Assembly (NCBI GenBank): GCA_019055375.1
Contig: JAHQIW010001275.1
Coordinates: 80,995-144,994, forward strand
DNA: 64,000 nt
Direction of reading: 5' to 3'
Source: Parelaphostrongylus tenuis
Lineage: Eukaryota; Nematoda; Chromadorea; Rhabditida; Metastrongylidae
The position numbers and the translations under genes were made by a program. The stretch's first letter is position 1. The number at the start of each line of letters is the position of its first letter. Below, one piece after another: positions 34,313 to 45,930 of the stretch. The notes under the pieces were generated by a model, which saw nothing but the letters and a program-made list of their open reading frames with translations, was not told the origin of the DNA and ran no database searches.

Positions 34313-37300
34313 GGGCGGTTTAGCGCAATGACTAGTATCACAGTGTGTTAAAAAGCCCCTTTCTAGAACTCTTTCACAATCAATCGACCTAAAGCTTTGG
34401 AAGTCTCTAGCTCTGCCACCTATGGGATTCCAAGGAAAATTGTTAGCGGTGCTTAATTTGATAGATGTGAAAGGTGGCTTCAATCCTCAACTATTTCCAG
34501 ACAGCGAGGATCGTTTTCGATCTTCGAATTTCCAAGGTATTTATCGCTGAACAAAGCTTTTTCACTGATATCTTAATGGTTACTTGAATGCTCGCATTTT
34601 GGAATTTCAACACATAGTTGGTTTCTGGAAGGTCCTTTTTAGTACGCTGCAGCGGCAAAAATAAAATGTTTCACACTCGGAGCGCTTTGTTTGGCTGACT
34701 AGGGTCTCAGGATAGCTTTTCATTAGGATAGACTAATACTCATTCAGCAGTACACTTCTCGCGATTCTGAAGCTATATTTTGTTTACGAGAAGGTCTTCA
34801 AAGTGCGTCATAGGAGCGAAAAGAAGATGACGTTTCACATTCAGAGTTTTCTTCGCACGTAGTAAGTTATATGCAAGAGCATATGAGCGTAGAGAAAATT
34901 ATATTGTATTACAGCATTCAAAGAACTCAATTTTTGAATAAAAGAAAAAAATCCTTCTAAACCTAAAATTTAAAAGGGTAACGAAAGTTGCGCACCATTT
35001 GCGTCGATCGATCAAGTGTGTCCGAAAAGGCTTAGGGAACGGATAGAAGACGAAGTTAGGTCGAGTCTTCACGCGGCAAGTGGCAATCGACCTGCAGCGA
35101 TGCGCGTTATCACCAGGATGTTGGAGTTCGAAGAAATTCACGTTTTTGTCCTCGCAAAGGGAACGTGTCGTTAGAAAATGGTACTTGGTTGGATAGAAAT
35201 TTTCCATCATTTGATAGAACATTCAAAATTTATGCATATATTCAGGCAACAAGCAACAACAATTATTCTTGCCATCGATCCGCCAGGTTTTGGATCTGAT
35301 CGAACTACCACTCCATCGGCCTGGAATCTAAGAACTCTTGACATGCTTCTTCAACTTCATCGAAAGATTGAAATTGGCGACCTTCCAAAAAGTGTTGCAT
35401 TAATCGCAAAACGCCGTAATCAGGTGGAACAACGTCCGGGCTATAGGGTGGATGGGGTAGAATCTCAACTTCATCCAATTCCTCAAATTTTGCCTTGGTC
35501 TTTTTGGCTGTATGTGGTTTTGCGTTGTCTTGCTGAATCAAAGCGCGCTTTCAACGAGCAACAACGATCAGCAGATATAGGCGAAATATATATCAATAGA
35601 TGCGCAAGAATTAGACCTTTCAAATGATATGGAAATCACACGCGATTCATGCGGAAAAACGACATTCCCATCCAACGATGGAAATTTTCTTTCCAACCTA
35701 ATATAATGTGATAGAAAAAACTTTGGTAAGGTTAGCGGTAGTTGGAACTATACCCAAATAATCATACAACAATCAATTGTTTGTTAAAAATAATGCTACA
35801 CACTGGATGAAATATCATATCATTGTTAATTTTCGTCGGTTTTCGAATGAATAGTGTTTTTTGCGGCTAAGATCTCTATGGATTTTACTATCAACTTATT
35901 CTGTGCGAAGCGATCCTCTTTTCAGTCATCATAGCATACTATTAAGGCATTTTCGGAGACCGGCCTCTAGATCACTTGGGATTCCATTTTTATTTTTTGC
36001 GCTGGTAGATGTTTAATAATAGGTTAGTGAAAAAGCTTTGAACCTGAAAAACAAGAAAGCGTGAGGACATTCCACAGAATTCACACTGAAAAGTCAGAAT
36101 TCCGAGGGAAACTGGCCCTTTTCTATAGTAAAAAAAATACGTTTGTGGAAGTCCGTGTAGTAGTAACTATCCTTTATCTTTTTTTAGTGGCAAAGTTATC
36201 TCAGAATCAACGTTTTACTATCAAATCTGCTGTGTGAAACAAACAATGGACTAATAACTTCTTAAGCACACCGCTATATTGTTTTGTTAGTAGAGCGTAC
36301 TTGGAAGGTCTTTCCACAAACCATGCTTGATAGTGAACTCTGCATTTCTCAAGTTATCGAATGTATACGAAAGCATAATCAAGGTATCACGAAGATTTGG
36401 TTTATTTCCGTTAACTGGCGGGAATTAATGCAACAGAAGTTTTGCTGGGAAAAGACTTCCTGTTGTACTTTCAGTGATCATTCGAACGCTCAAATCTTGG
36501 AGAATTGCTATATGCACTTTTTTTGAAATTCCTTTTTACAGCGCTTTGATACTATAAATAAATTATATTTCTTACTTCTTGCACGTTTTTTTTTCGCGTT
36601 TTCGCGTGTTGCCACTGTATTTTTCGCAGGACAAAAATTTTCCTTGAACCGCTAATAATAAATCAATAACTTTCTTTTCAATTTTTCTTTGCTCGTATTT
36701 CCATTGTAGCGCGCCTTCGAGGTGCGGCGTCGCCTTAACAGCATCTGAGCGAGGCGTGACGCCTCGCGCCAGGAAAATTTTACCTTGTAGTTTCTACACG
36801 ATTACGTCATAACATGTCGTCCATTTTCAACATCGCATTGAAATCGTTATTGGTTTAGTAAACAGAATGCGTCAACCTACCCAATTGGTTTTGGAGATCG
36901 TAGTCATGTTGTTCATTTCACCAAGTGGAAAAGAGGTTGAATGGGCTTGAGGGGCTTTAAAATGGATGAAGAGCCATAGTCGCCGTACCCACGTGCATTT
37001 TAGTGTACGTGCGTCACTTGTGGATCAACCCATTTTCATTATTTCCATTTAGTTTTGGGGGAGTACTCTTTTAGTTTGGGCACCTAATTCTCTTTTACCA
37101 CTTGACCTCATTCGCATTGTTTCGTAGCTTAGGCATATGAGATGAGTATTTGTTGTTACGAGTGCACTGACTCGTTTCGCTCTTATCCTCCTGTAAAGAT
37201 ACTTGTTCGATACATGTTTTGGACAAGTGTTATTTTCCTTAGTTAGTGGATTGGGGAGGGTATCAGCATGTTTTTATCGCTTTGCTTCCAATAGTATTCT

Positions 37301-40300
37301 GTAAAGTAGTCACTTTCAAGTATAATCTTCAACTCATTTTCTTGCAGAATTTGTTAAAGTAACTGCTTGATTGTGTATGCATCTGCTACGGGAAATCCCT
37401 GCTAGTTTCGATCGAGTCGCTAAACTACGAACTCGGCGCGATGAACGTTTTGAAACTCACGTCAAGTGAAGATTCGTTAGAACTTATTCGATACCCTCAC
37501 AGTATTTTTGTTCGCGCCGCACTATGAACTTGTTCGCATTCGCAAATTACATAGGGGAGATTACTATTTGGCATTACAACATCCGAAAGTGAAGTTGTTC
37601 TTAAAATTCACATAAAAATCCAGAATAAATTTATACCTTGAATTCTGAACAACTCAGTGTTAATTTAGAGTGCAGCAACAAGTCTTGTTGTTGTCGACGA
37701 TCCCAAATCGAGTGATTCATCGTTAATTGACTTCGTTGCTACCAAGTCATGTGGCAGTGACCCATCTGATTCTGGCCAGAGCCCATTCAAGATGTGTGGA
37801 GAAAACAGTGGTGGTTAGTGTAGTGCGAGTCATGTTGCAAGCAAATCTGTAATTCCAATCATGGAGTGGAAATCGCATACATGAGCTCGCATTTGTGTTA
37901 TCCAATTACTTCCATTTTTGCTGTGTTGAAACAAAGTATCAAAGCTAATCTCGACAGCACTTCAATATGAAGATTCATAACGTAATTTTTGGTTATTCTA
38001 GTACTCAGTAGCTTTTAATTGTTCAGATTCTGCTCCACTAAGTGACGACTCCCTCAGTAAGGTGCATAAGCCACATTCTATCCTCTCCTCGCCAGAATCA
38101 ACACCAACTCGTTTAGAAATGCTTCCACCGATGAATCAGGTTATTTTCCTTTGATAGTGGAATGCTAATTGCCCAATAGTTCTCTGCAATAGAATACCAG
38201 GATTTTCTCAAACATTTCACACATTTCTACTTTATTTACATTATAATGTTTTCATAGACATCTCTGAAACAATATATAATCTGACAACAGTGCTTTCTCT
38301 TCCTAATAAACGTTAAACGAAAATCACTGCTTGGCATGTTTCTTTTTTTTTAACTAGTTTCCTGTTGCAGATTCAGTTCATTCAAATGTGGAGAACGTTG
38401 TATGAAATGATAAATATTGGTGATATCGATCAGCTTCTGAATTCATTAGCTCTTGTTGGTGAGTACTGCTACTACTCGAAGAGTGATTGAGAGCCTCATC
38501 AATAACTTTTGACCATATATGAGTGTAAATCTTTTTTATTTTCATTTGATTTTGTTTTATCCGCCCCATAGTTTTTGTTTTTTTTTTTCATCGTGCACAT
38601 CCAAGAATTCTAGCGTTCGATTCGTTTTTCGTCTTTTTCTTGAAGATCGTAGAATAACTGATGTGCACGTCTCCTTGCATTCTCGTGTATAGCCGGGCTG
38701 GAGGGTTCCTCGTTGTTGACTGCCGAGAATGTTGGGGAGGAATCAGCCCCGTGCGTGCCGCGATGAGCATCACAACCACTCGGTCACGACGTCCTGTTAG
38801 AATATACATATGTGCATACATAGGTATATATGCATGTATATATATAACAATAAATAGTATAATAAGTTAGCAATAAAGTCAGGTAAGTAAATGAATCAAA
38901 ATAACAAGTGAAAAAATGTATAACGATAAATAAAGTAGAATATCCAAATAAAATTTAGTATTATATATATGTATATATGTATGCAATATGTATCTATATA
39001 TGTGTATATATGTGTATATGAGTATGTTTAAATATGCACATATATATATATGTATGTATATAATGTAAATACACATATATATGCGCGTCCCATGCTTATA
39101 CATCTATGTGTATGTGTATATATATATACACACGTGTATATATACATTCATAAATATAAGTCACGATTGCAAGTTTGTTGATTATTGCCTCCTTATATGT
39201 TATTCTTTAGGGACAACTCTCTTCCAGCTCAACGAAAAATGTCCTTTTTCGCAAACAAAATTGGATGCAAAACCGCTGAGGCAAGCAGTGAAGAAGCGAT
39301 TACTGAAGGATCTGTAGAGAACGTGAAGGCGTTGGCGGAATCGGTGAACGAAGACAATTATTCAGTAGAGAATGATCTCGATGCAGCACAACTACGGCGA
39401 ATTACTCAAAGTCATACGGGGTTAGTACTGTGGAGAAATAATTTTTTTTAGAAAACGTTAAAAAGTATCGGCAGTCCTCATCTGATGTGGTGTTCAAGAA
39501 TTCTGTAAATCCCATACACCAACTCAATTTTACGATGTGAGAATTATGTAACACGCACGACATTTTTCTAGCTCTTTGAATACATGCATTCACCACGTCG
39601 GGATAACTTTTTGCATTTATGGTTATTTTGTTTTCGACCGCTGCAGTTTGGGCACTTATAATCAATTTTTCGTATCGAAAGAGTTACTACTCGGTTTAAT
39701 AGCCTGATGTTCCCTGGTTCATTCTTCAACTTATTGAGAGCGACTTACTGAAAAATGCAAAGCTTTGGAGAGTTTGAAATAATCAGCTCAAGCTCTTTTG
39801 GATAGAACTCTTTATGTGTTTGGCTGTTTGTTCTGAAAACCTGAGAGCAAAGGCATAAACAAAGTAGGTTAAGACTGTTGGTACTTTTCCGTTAGCAAAG
39901 CGCCATTTCGACCCGTCAAAAAAAAACGTATTTCCTGGTCTTTTTCAATGTTCAAGTAGATCGATAGCACAAATCAAAAGAATTCAAAAAGTTCATCTCA
40001 TCTTTAAAATAGCCTTCTTGTTGCGCTTAAAGAGCAAGATTAAAATTTTGTTTCTCACTGGAAGATTTCTCGCTGACCAAGGCTTTTTCTTTGGAGTTTC
40101 GCTAACCAATCGATGGACAAATCTTAAGGATTCCAATACTTTATTTGATTCTCATAAAGAATTTAGTATTACGCTGTAATATTAGTCAAAAGAAGATTAA
40201 GTTTCGCAAAAGATGGACCACTTTAGCTACCCTCTCTTCAATTCGATCCATTGGAAAAACGTTTTTTTTTTGATCATTCTCAATGTTTAAATAACCAGTC

Positions 40301-43300
40301 GATAGTTAAATCAAAAGAATTCGAACGATATATTTCATTTGAAAAGGTCTTGTTTTTGCGCTGAAAGAGCAAGAGTGAAATTTTGTTCTTCATCGGAAGA
40401 TGTCTCGCTGACCGGAGCCTTTCTCTTATAGTTTCAAAAAGAAACGATAGTCAGAATTTCAAGGATTCCAACAATGATGTAGAGTGCTGTGCAAAAACGT
40501 TTGCGCCAGCCGGGACACCACTCTACATCATTGGGTTTATTTGAGCATCATGACACCGCAATCGGCGGTCAAATCAGATGATTTCCGATTCCAACAATGT
40601 TTTTGATTTCTTGAACGGACTGCAAAGTGCTTTATAGAAGCCAAAAGAAAATAAGGTTTCACACTCGTTGCTTTTTCCCAGTTTTGCAAAGCCGAATCTT
40701 TTTTGGCTATTACAGTGTGATACGAGGCCGATATTCAAAACCAAATAGATAATTGAAATTCTTAAAATTTAGTCTATCTATTAATTGACTAGTTATGTCA
40801 TTTTTGCCTTTCAGCGCAATAAAAAGGCCTTTTGGAGATAAATTACACCATTAAAATTCTTATGTTCTGAACTGTCGAATGATTACTTGGACATCAGAAA
40901 CAACCGAAAAATACGTTTTTTTCGAAGGCATCAAAGTGAGGAGCGGATAAAAAAGTGATTCAGTTTTTTCGAGACCCAATCTTCTTTTGGCTGTTGTAGC
41001 TTAGTGCGTGGTTCATTTCAAAAACCAAAAAAGTCATTGGAATCCTTAAGATTTGATCTATCGACTGTTTATTAAAACTGAAGGAAAAAGCCTGGTAAGC
41101 GAGAAGTCTTTGGATGAAAAACGAAATTTTGTTTCTGCTCTTCCAGTGCAACAACGAAGCCTTTTCGAAGATGGAACAGCTATCGAATGATTATTCAGTC
41201 GTCGAAAACGAGCAAAAGAAGCTTTTTCTAAAGGGTCGAAATGGCGTTTGGCTAACGGAAAAGTATCAGACTAATATGTGCAGTCTTGATGCAAAAATAG
41301 ATTTATATGTGCTTCTGTTAGCAGAGTAATGCGATTTTAATATTTTGACCTATAATCGGGTCATGTAAGCTCATTGGCTGAGGACGGACGCCTTGCAATG
41401 GAAACGTATTTGTTGATTCAATCCATCGCCTCGGGTTCATCAAACTTCCATCTTTCTCGCTACGAGAAATTTGTACCGGAGTTGTTCGGGAGGATAGAAG
41501 TGCTGACGCACTCGTTTAGAAAGCCACCACAAGTCTTTATATGAGCCAGATATGCACTCAGTAACCTCCAGTGATACTTCATAAAGTTCAATGCATGGGG
41601 TATCCTCTAAGAATTGTTCAACGTTGAATGTTTTATGCATACGTCACTTACTCTCGTCCATTGTCGACTACGTCGGCGAGTACTAACAATTCACATTCTT
41701 CGTGAATGGAGAACGGAACTGCCTCGTAGGAATCAAAAGCTCGATAAGCATAAGAACCTTCATACTCTTGTGCAAGCCTTCCTTTCAACTTCTTTCTTGT
41801 GAGTATGTAGTTACGGGTATTCCTTCATTTACTGGTTACTTTGTTACAATGCTATCGTTTTCTTTCGTGATAAGACTTTGTCGATAAATTTCATAGCTAG
41901 TTCTATATCAGGTATCTTACTATAGAAAATAGCCAGATTTTTCACTTATCTAGATTCGGCGAGAACGAGTGGCAAGTCAATTTCGAACAGATTCTCGCTG
42001 CAGTGCTCGATGATGCCCCTTTGGCGAACTTCTTTGAGACGAAATATTCACTGCAAGATCTAATTCAAGGATCTGTACATGAAAATTGTACTAATTGATT
42101 TGCATCGGTAAGTTTTAGCTAGATCCACAGAGTTGTGCGAGTAGTTTGACTGGCTTAACTAGAGCGTCACAGTGGCCACAAGGTTGTGCAAAAGATTCCC
42201 TTTTGGCTTCATGGTTTTACTATAGATCAGATTCAAATGTTTGCGGCTAACATTCATGTGAACCACTTGAGACTTTCTCGAATTTTTTTCTCCCGTTTTT
42301 TGTCTTATAGAATCTTCACAACGGCAGACTTTACATTTCACTCAACATTACTATCTAGTTTTCAGAATATATAAAGTAATGTTGCGTGTATACGTAAGAG
42401 AATTGGGTGGTGAGCAAAAATACAACCTTAGGCGGAATCGAACCTGCGTTCCATCTGTACCGGAGACGCGTGCTATTACCACTACACATGGTATTAGGTG
42501 TAGATTTAATGGTAGTAGCACGTGTCCCCGGTTGGATGGAACGCGGGTTCGATTCTCGCCTAAGACCGTGTTTTTACTCACCTTTCAATTTTCTTAGGTG
42601 TATATGTATCATCATAACACTGAGAAAAAAGCAGTAAAAATGCTAAAATTCCGGAGTGTAAAGTGATGTCTCAAATGTAATACTCTTATTTTAAGGTGCC
42701 GAAAAAATCGTTCTGATCAATGAAGGCGCGGCTCTCATTTGAATACTTCTCACTTCTGTAGTGCACTTGATCCTATTCACTTCACAATTCAATGACCTTG
42801 AGTTCAACAACCGATTTAGTGAAGACTATAATGCTTCCTTTCAGAGTGTGGTAGTGCATTTGCACCTCTGTTAATTGTTGCTTAATGCCGCCACGTCGAC
42901 ATATCTTCAGATTTCCCATCACTGACCTTATCATAACACCACAATAGCTCATTCAGGACGATGTCCAGTTCTCTTGGTACGCCTGTAGGACGACGCTCAT
43001 TTTTAGTCTTAGTCGTGAAAGGTGACGGTCGCCGCCTTGTCTCGCGTTTTGGAAACTGCGCCTTACTTTCATTATATACTGGGCTTCTTCCTCGCGGTTT
43101 CCAAAGATACTGCGATTTTCTTACCTAGTACATGCCCCATGTTCTTCTTTACAACCGAGATTGTTATTGACATACACAACTTTGTATGTTAAGAAAATGC
43201 ACTCAACTATTATGCAGTAATATGCTATCAGCGTTCCATAGAGTATGCTCTTCCAGTAACAGTACCCAAAAAGCCATATCGATCAAAAATCGGAAACCAC

Positions 43301-44345
43301 CAAACTGCTTGTCAAAATTACTGTTTCACATTGCATGCAATACCAGTTTATGGAGGCAGAGGATTTTCTGGCGACATTATAGCGCTATAATACTCTCAAT
43401 CTCTTCTACAACATTAGTTGCTTGCCAAAAATTGAATTGATGAGAAATTATCGCAAGGACAAGTCTTCTTGGATGCGCTGCGATTTTTCACTTGCATTTG
43501 ATAAGCTATGAAATGACTACGAAAAGCGCGAAATTTTTTTGTGCGTCAGAATAGATATTGTGAATGGGAATGAACTGTTTAATGGTCACACAGGCCACTG
43601 TGTCCCATTATGAAGGACCTCCATAAAATCGGTGTCGCCAGGAATGTGTCAAATATGGATCATGATATAGGATTGAGTATTAGACTATCACCCTGGAGGT
43701 AAGATTGTGTATCCTATTGTGGTGAGATAAAGCAAATACATGTAAAAGTGTCAAGTTTATAACTATTTTGTGCATAATAATGTACATAGACGTGCTTACG
43801 TTTTCCTTCACTTTGTGGGTTCGGTTTTTTTTCCTTGTCACAGATTATGAATGCTCACATCTGCTAAGTTTTTCAAATAGACAAAAATTGCTCTTGAAAA
43901 CATGTCTGTTCCATTGTGAGTTATATAATGCTGTAATTATAAGTTGTTAGAGTATATCAAATCCGACTCTAAAGGAGCATTTTCCTTTTTTGTGTAAAGA
44001 TTCTCGAGCGGCCTTGTCGTAAGAATAAATCTTGTGCATAATAATATTACTGACTTTTCTTCAACTTCAGCAAAACTAAACAATCATATTTTCATTGTTG
44101 ATTTAGCCAGTTCACGAAACTCTCTCTCCAGGAGATCCCGGATCCCGGTTAGCAAGGGTACGTGATGCTTCTCCAGGTGGATTTAGGGTATGAATTCTCT
44201 GTTTCTGCAGCGCCGATTTGACAGACTTTTATTCCTACGAGTCAGATCGGCTAACATCCTGCAATCAAGGGATCAGGAAGTGCATGAGAGGCGGTTGAAC
44301 TTGCTTCTAACAAATAATATCCTTGGGGAGAGACTGCAGAGATAG
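32275..44345 (+). CDS. TBC1D8/TBC1D9-type RabGAP, C-terminal exons (gene partial in window)
   Basis: Exons 32275-32382, 37669-37813 (or -37810), 38027-38139, 38371-38458, 39211-39420, 41954-42074, 44107-44187 and 44211-44345 join in phase with GT/AG sites. Identification rests on two blocks of the region after the TBC and EF-hand parts of TBC1D8/9 proteins: [20 protein letters not shown] (family pattern LPxLNQxQFI.L..TMYNMF) and [20 protein letters not shown] (family DW.ITFEQFLASLLTEPAL). Between them is an acidic Ser-rich linker. Such proteins stimulate GTP hydrolysis by Rab GTPases at membranes; the catalytic TBC domain itself was not found and would lie upstream. Exon 39211-39420 needs one base restored in the A5 run at 39235-39239 to stay in frame. 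If the 42075 donor is not used, TGA at 42096-42098 ends the protein and the last two exons are alternative or belong elsewhere. Confidence 0.75.
32640..32797 (+). repeat. TATG/TATA microsatellite, left of RTE insertion
   Basis: Degenerate (TATG)n and (TA)n tract; continues at 34184 after the retroelement, so the element landed inside one microsatellite. Confidence 0.85.
32798..34188 (+). mobile_element. RTE family 1 retrotransposon, best-preserved copy, 5'-truncated
   Basis: Reads from [14 protein letters not shown] through [33 protein letters not shown], motif [13 protein letters not shown] (about 33058-33093), motif [12 protein letters not shown] (about 33229-33261) and motif [11 protein letters not shown] (about 33349-33378). 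It then continues into the C-terminal domain (33467-34174) ending ...RDDR and a CAGGTGATACAGGTGAT tail. Lesions: a frameshift near 33119-33130 and a TAA at 33446-33448. RTE-type elements encode an endonuclease plus RT that copies its RNA at the nicked target; the endonuclease is missing here. It lies in the first visible intron of the RabGAP gene, in the same orientation as that gene. Confidence 0.9.
34184..34311 (+). repeat. TA microsatellite, right of RTE insertion
   Basis: Degenerate TATG tract ending in about 20 uninterrupted TA units (34271-34311). Length is likely to vary between individuals. Confidence 0.9.
34311..34490 (+). repeat. SINE-like family C copy
   Basis: Head CGGTTTAGCGCAATGACTAG (A-box-like), then TCACAATCAATCGACCTAAAG; aligns with 16556-16700. 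It starts exactly where the TA microsatellite ends. Confidence 0.5.
35184..35701 (-). mobile_element. mariner deletion derivative, 518 bp, intact ends
   Basis: Terminal inverted repeats of about 30 bp (left CTTGGTTGGATAGAAATTTT; right, on the minus strand, TTAGGTTGGAAAGAAAATTT) are flanked by TA on both sides (35182-35183 and 35702-35703), the mariner target. Inside, 35541-35305 on the minus strand encodes only the transposase C-terminal third, with [10 protein letters not shown] and [13 protein letters not shown]. These hold the second and third catalytic Asp, with 35 residues between them against 34 in classical mariner. The DNA-binding domain and first Asp are deleted, so it could move only with help in trans. 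It sits in a RabGAP intron. Confidence 0.88.
35704..37668. other. Intronic DNA of the RabGAP gene, nothing else recognised
   Basis: Rest of the long intron up to the exon at 37669. No other exon with good splice sites and no repeat family was identified. Confidence 0.4.
38650..38800 (-). repeat. SINE-like family D copy (tRNA-Ser-like head)
   Basis: The minus strand begins CGTGACCGAGTGGTTGTGATG, a Ser/Leu-tRNA-type A box. The body CAACATTCTCGGCAGTCAAC, then GCAAGGAGACGTGCAC, aligns with 60925-61095 (CAACACTCTACGGCAGTGAA, then GCAAGGAGACGTTCTC). Confidence 0.55.
38808..39160. repeat. ATGT/AT microsatellite field
   Basis: Interrupted ATATGT, TATA and ATAC tracts ending about 50 nt before the RabGAP exon at 39211. 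Reading frames in it are artefacts. Confidence 0.85.
39890..41285. repeat. Intronic inverted repeat (about 600-bp arms) built of about 250-bp units
   Basis: Two direct units (about 39920-40140 and 40255-40475; each with AAAGAGCAAG, TTTGTTCT/TCTC, GAAGAT.TCTCGCTGACC and AAGGATTCCAA) are followed by two inverted units (about 40690-40930 and 40975-41270). Left edge GCGCCATTTCGACCCGTC pairs with right edge GGGTCGAAATGGCGTTTGGC. It lies wholly in the intron 39421-41953 of the RabGAP gene, so the pre-mRNA could form a long imperfect hairpin. Two diverged SINE E fragments lie at its centre. Confidence 0.7.
40470..40592. repeat. Head-to-head SINE family E fragments
   Basis: The minus strand of about 40470-40525 (GGCTGGCGCAAACGTTTTTG) and the plus strand of about 40520-40592 (TCATTGGGTTTATTTGAGCA, then GGCGGTCAAATCA) both match the tail of the SINE cluster at 51.3-51.85 kb. 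Confidence 0.5.
41345..41637 (+). repeat. SINE-like family B copy
   Basis: The segment ATATGCACTCAGTAACCTCC, then TCAATGCATGGGGTATCC, aligns with 22780-22835. A head with TGTAAGCTCATTGGCTGAGG and GGGTTCATCA is compatible with a decayed tRNA-like promoter. Confidence 0.4.
42400..42600. repeat. Head-to-head pair of SINE family A
   Basis: Minus-strand copy (about 42490-42405) and plus-strand copy (about 42508-42600) share GCACG(C/T)GTC(T/C)CCGG, GGTTCGATTC and the tail TTTTTACTCACC. The pair forms a hairpin of about 95-bp arms in the last long intron of the RabGAP model. Confidence 0.75.
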
Positions 44346-45205
44346 AATCTCTTTCTAGCTGTCCATAATACTGAATTCCGGAAGCGGCTAGTGAACGTTT
44401 CGAGTCCGAGAACAAAGTGTTAGAAAACAAACTCACGAATCTGCTTCATTCACATTGATTAGTGAATTTTGTGATCTTTCATGTCGTCAGTTGAGGGATG
44501 AAACCTTCTTTGAACATATCGATTGTATATGATGACAGGAAGAAGCTAGTGAACCCGTCAAAAGCGAGAGGAAAGTGTTGAAAGGATAAAGCTTTCGGCT
44601 TTGATCAATCCCTTAGGGATGCGCCATGCATTCGTCTTTAGTTTTTGAATTCGTTAGGGGTGATTGAATGCGTATCTGGCCTTTACAATGACTCGCGCTG
44701 GCCCTCCCGCTGCGAGTCACTGCTTTTCGGGAGCTCTTGGTCGTAAGTTGTTGCTATTTGTCGGGCAATGGAGCCCTTTTCGTGTGTGTCGGTGACACTG
44801 AGTACCGGAGGAGGCTGATGAGCGCTTCAAATACGGGAAGAGAATATCAGAAAACATAAAATTATGGATCTGCTTCTTCAAATTGATTTATGATTTCTCG
44901 TGATTTTTTTGTATCGTAAATTGGTAACAGAAACCCAGTTTTTTATTTCACAATTCCCGTCTCGAGGACAGAAACTCACTAGAGAAAAAGCTGATTCGCA
45001 TTTTCAGCCTGTAAGGTTGAGACTGTGATTGAAAGCATGAATAGAGCCACAAGTCTAGGACTTGGTGGCAACATCGTCGATTTCCATCAACCTGGAGACC
45101 ACAGATTTGAAAGTGCATCTCTCGATTTATAGGGAATTTTTCTTCAGGAAGAGAAAATCTGAAACTAGTATAGGACATAGTTTATGGTTATGTTACTCAA
45201 AATGA
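44346..45205. other. No recognised gene
   Basis: Sequence after the final RabGAP stop; no clear AATAAA close to the stop was noted and no other exon recognised. Confidence 0.3.
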
Positions 45206-45209
45206 GTGA

Positions 45210-45930
45210 ACGAAAGGATCTTCGTGATTACATTCGAAATGTTCGCGGAGTGTAGTGTACAAGCTGTTCACAAAAACAAACCATCTCCACATAATAAAGG
45301 CTTGGTGATACATGATCAGTGAAGCAGTCAGCATTCTGACAAGCATTCTCTTGCATGGACGACATCCGAACTGTATTAGATGTTATGCCATCTGTTGGGA
45401 GTACTGTCTACCTCTTGTACTAACCGTTTCAAGCGAATGTATTCCTATCAGCGATCGTCGAACAAGGGGACTTTGTATATAACCACCACTGACCGACTGT
45501 TATCGAAACTGCAGTGCAAATTTACAGCCGTTCGATCGAGTACTCTCTATAGGAAAAATGAGTTCGACAAGGCCACACTAAGTCGCCAAAGCTGTCTATC
45601 ACGACAGTTTAGTAGACAAGAAGTTGGTCGACTAGTATGAAAAGGGCATGTGTAATTTGAGAGTTTCTTATCAAATCTTCACTTTGCGGATGACATCTAC
45701 CTTACTAAGGGGTTTCACTGAATTCAACGAAGCGGGACAAAAGATTGGACTACCTACATATGAGACAAGAACTCAGTTCTTGAAGAATCCATGGTGCAAA
45801 GGCGAGGGAATAAATTGAATAATTCACTGATGAAAAAGACCAGACATGTCTTGAAAAACAGATCGAAGGCACTTCAAGAATGGGTCTCACGGAAGTCACC
45901 ACGTTCATGGCAGAATGAGTATGGACGACA
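45210..45930 (+). pseudogene. RTE-like family 2 RT remnant
   Basis: Broken reading gives KDLRDYIRNV, a decayed GVRQGxTxSPKL block at 45558-45590, LHFADDIYL (motif C, about 45680-45705) and FNEAGQKIGL (about 45723-45750). These match family 2 spacing. Several stops and shifts; not functional. Confidence 0.6.

Noticed and set aside
37797..37870. tRNA-like GTGGTTAGTGTAGTGCGAGTC
   Set aside because: It starts inside the donor region of a RabGAP exon and no cloverleaf can be completed.
39081..39317. 78-residue frame over the RabGAP exon
   Set aside because: It starts in a microsatellite and crosses the acceptor at 39211; only its exon part is real, up to the A run.
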